Shown here: positions 62,925 to 64,000 of the stretch, piece after piece
Numbering within the stretch: the first letter of the stretch is position 1
Layout: each line of letters starts with the position of its first letter
Made by a program: the position numbers and the translations under genes
NCBI RefSeq assembly: GCF_028389875.1
Contig: NC_084666.1
Span: 61,574,422 to 61,638,421 of the forward strand
DNA from: Rhea pennata
Taxonomy: Eukaryota > Chordata > Aves > Rheiformes > Rheidae
Length of the DNA stretch: 64,000 nt
Direction: 5' to 3'
Notes under the pieces: generated by a model
Told to the model about the DNA's origin: nothing
Seen by the model: only the letters and a program-made list of their open reading frames with translations
The model's database searches: none

Positions 62925-63257
62925 CTTTCCTATTCCAATTCACAAAATTATTAAGCATATCTAATTGTGGATCAGTTGAATGTATTTGGCTCTCTTGGGA
63001 GTTTCATGTTTCTTTTCATTCTGTTTGACCACTACTTTGGTCTGGATACCCCTGCCCTACCTCCCTTTTCAAATCTCTTTCACTGAAATATTAACAATAC
63101 AATTCTCTGAGGTTTATTTGGTTGTTGCTTCCTTTCCTGCCACTTTCTGTCTGACTATAATGTGTGCTTCTGTTTTGTGTGTTCATTTCTGCGAACTAAG
63201 GACTTAATTGCATATCTGAATAGCTACGCTTTCAGAACTGCATTCCTTCTGACTATT

Positions 63258-63277
63258 GAGAGAGAGAGAGAGAGAGA
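63258..63277. repeat. (GA)n microsatellite in CAMK2D intron 2
   Basis: Nine to ten uninterrupted GA dinucleotides. Confidence 0.9.
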
Positions 63278-63644
63278 AGTAGAGACATGGAAAATATTAG
63301 CTGAACGACTTTACTGTCCATACTGAATATGAAATAGAGATGTGTGGGTCGTTTTTTCAACCTAGTCTGAGAGACCAGGAAGTGGTCTTCCCTGGAAGTG
63401 TTTTGTTGCTTATGTCCAGTTCATACTTTTAGACAAAATCTCTTGGACAAATATGCAAACAAAGAAATAAGCACAACAGTGAACACTTCACCTTTATTGT
63501 AGATTTGTACTACCTGTTTGCACATAGTATTGTACACAGAAAAATTGGTTTATTTATGTTATAACGTGAAGCTACAGGTCAGCTGAGGTATTTAAATGAC
63601 ATCTTACCTGGCCTCATTGATAGCAAGTTAGAAGCGTGATTGTA

Positions 63645-63721
63645 TTTTTTTTTTTTTTTTGTAGGCTGTATTTTTTCTTCTAACTGTGAAGCAGCACCTG
63701 ATCTGAAAAATTAAAAATAAA
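63645..63721 (+). other. CAMK2D: acceptor-like site followed by AATAAA (possible cryptic terminal exon)
   Basis: 16 T followed by GTAG (63645-63664) gives a strong-looking 3' splice site. AATAAA lies at 63716-63721 and TGTTGTTTTG follows at about 63732. This is the layout of an intronic terminal exon. It is hypothetical and without transcript support. Confidence 0.2.
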
Positions 63722-64000
63722 GTTAGCCAAATGTTGTTTTGCATTCGCAAATATTTGCATATATCTGTCCTTCATTTGACCTCCTTAGAAATGTAGGCCA
63801 AGATGCTTCATTTGGTTTATAGCAGTCTAACTTCCTCTTCATATACAATTATTGCATATTTATGGGATGCTTTGTAAGGATAATGTGGGGATTTTAAAAG
63901 ATTATCAGTTTTAAAAGATTATCAAAGCACAGTAACTTCTGCTATTCATTTGAAAAAGTTTAACAACCCCCCAAGTTGAAAATGGTAGCTCTTTTTGTTT

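Larger units (their letters stand above)
57351..64000 (+). other. CAMK2D: CAMK2D intron 2 (5' part)
   Basis: AT-rich intronic DNA begins at GTGGGT and is not closed within the window. I searched for the exon 3 peptide and did not see it. The intron contains a short CR1 copy (about 61676-61782), several A/T homopolymers, a (GA)n run and an acceptor-plus-AATAAA arrangement near 63.66-63.72 kb. No other gene is recognised on either strand. Confidence 0.85.

Noticed and set aside
57351-64000. Search for CAMK2D exon 3 or later exons
   Set aside because: The conserved HQKLEREARIC-type coding sequence was not found on the + strand in this stretch.
1-64000. CRISPR arrays, bacterial operons, endogenous viral genes, rRNA or tRNA genes
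   Set aside because: No regularly spaced identical repeats with unique spacers, no viral-type open frames, and no RNA-gene signatures were seen.

Overview
This is vertebrate nuclear DNA, almost certainly from a bird. Two spliced genes with clear amniote homologues are present. The retroposons include CR1 LINE copies with the ATTCTRTG octamer tail and a recognisable CR1 ORF2 C-terminus, which is typical of avian genomes. No bacterial, viral or plasmid gene organisation is seen. I cannot name the species from the sequence.

Layout: (1) Positions 1-1481 are the last intron of an arylsulfatase J gene (ARSJ, + strand), carrying a probable hAT-type MITE relic and a 5'-truncated CR1 on the minus strand. 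(2) Positions 1482-2880 are the large last coding exon of ARSJ, about 466 of roughly 599 residues, intact to its stop. (3) Positions 2881 to about 5470 are the ARSJ 3' UTR or immediate downstream DNA. (4) About 5.5-54.6 kb is an AT-rich intergenic interval of about 49 kb with no recognisable protein-coding gene. It holds decayed retroposons (an L3/CR1-like LINE at 10.6-11.4 kb, others near 12.5, 20.9, 29.9, 35.5, 38.7 and 47 kb), simple repeats, a diverged direct duplication (30.3 and 35.1 kb) and a few exon-like splice-site pairs. (5) About 54.6-57.06 kb is a strong CpG island containing the CAMK2D promoter, leader, first coding exon (56077-56141) and most of intron 1. (6) Exon 2 of CAMK2D is 57256-57350. 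The rest of the window is the start of the long intron 2.

The order ARSJ then CAMK2D, both on the same strand, matches the human 4q26 arrangement, so the block looks like conserved synteny. The two genes are not functionally coupled: ARSJ is a secretory-pathway sulfatase and CAMK2D is the delta subunit of Ca2+/calmodulin-dependent kinase II. The intergenic interval is a reasonable place for distal CAMK2D control elements, but nothing here proves one.

The most distinctive structure is a GC-rich minisatellite in CAMK2D intron 1 (56557-56857). Its units carry a 14-bp perfect palindrome, GGCCGTTAACGGCC, four times exactly and once degenerate. Each exact copy contains MYB-type core sites on both strands. 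I found no wholly new biological system. The remaining findings are regulatory or transcript-structure hypotheses testable with RNA-seq and alignments.
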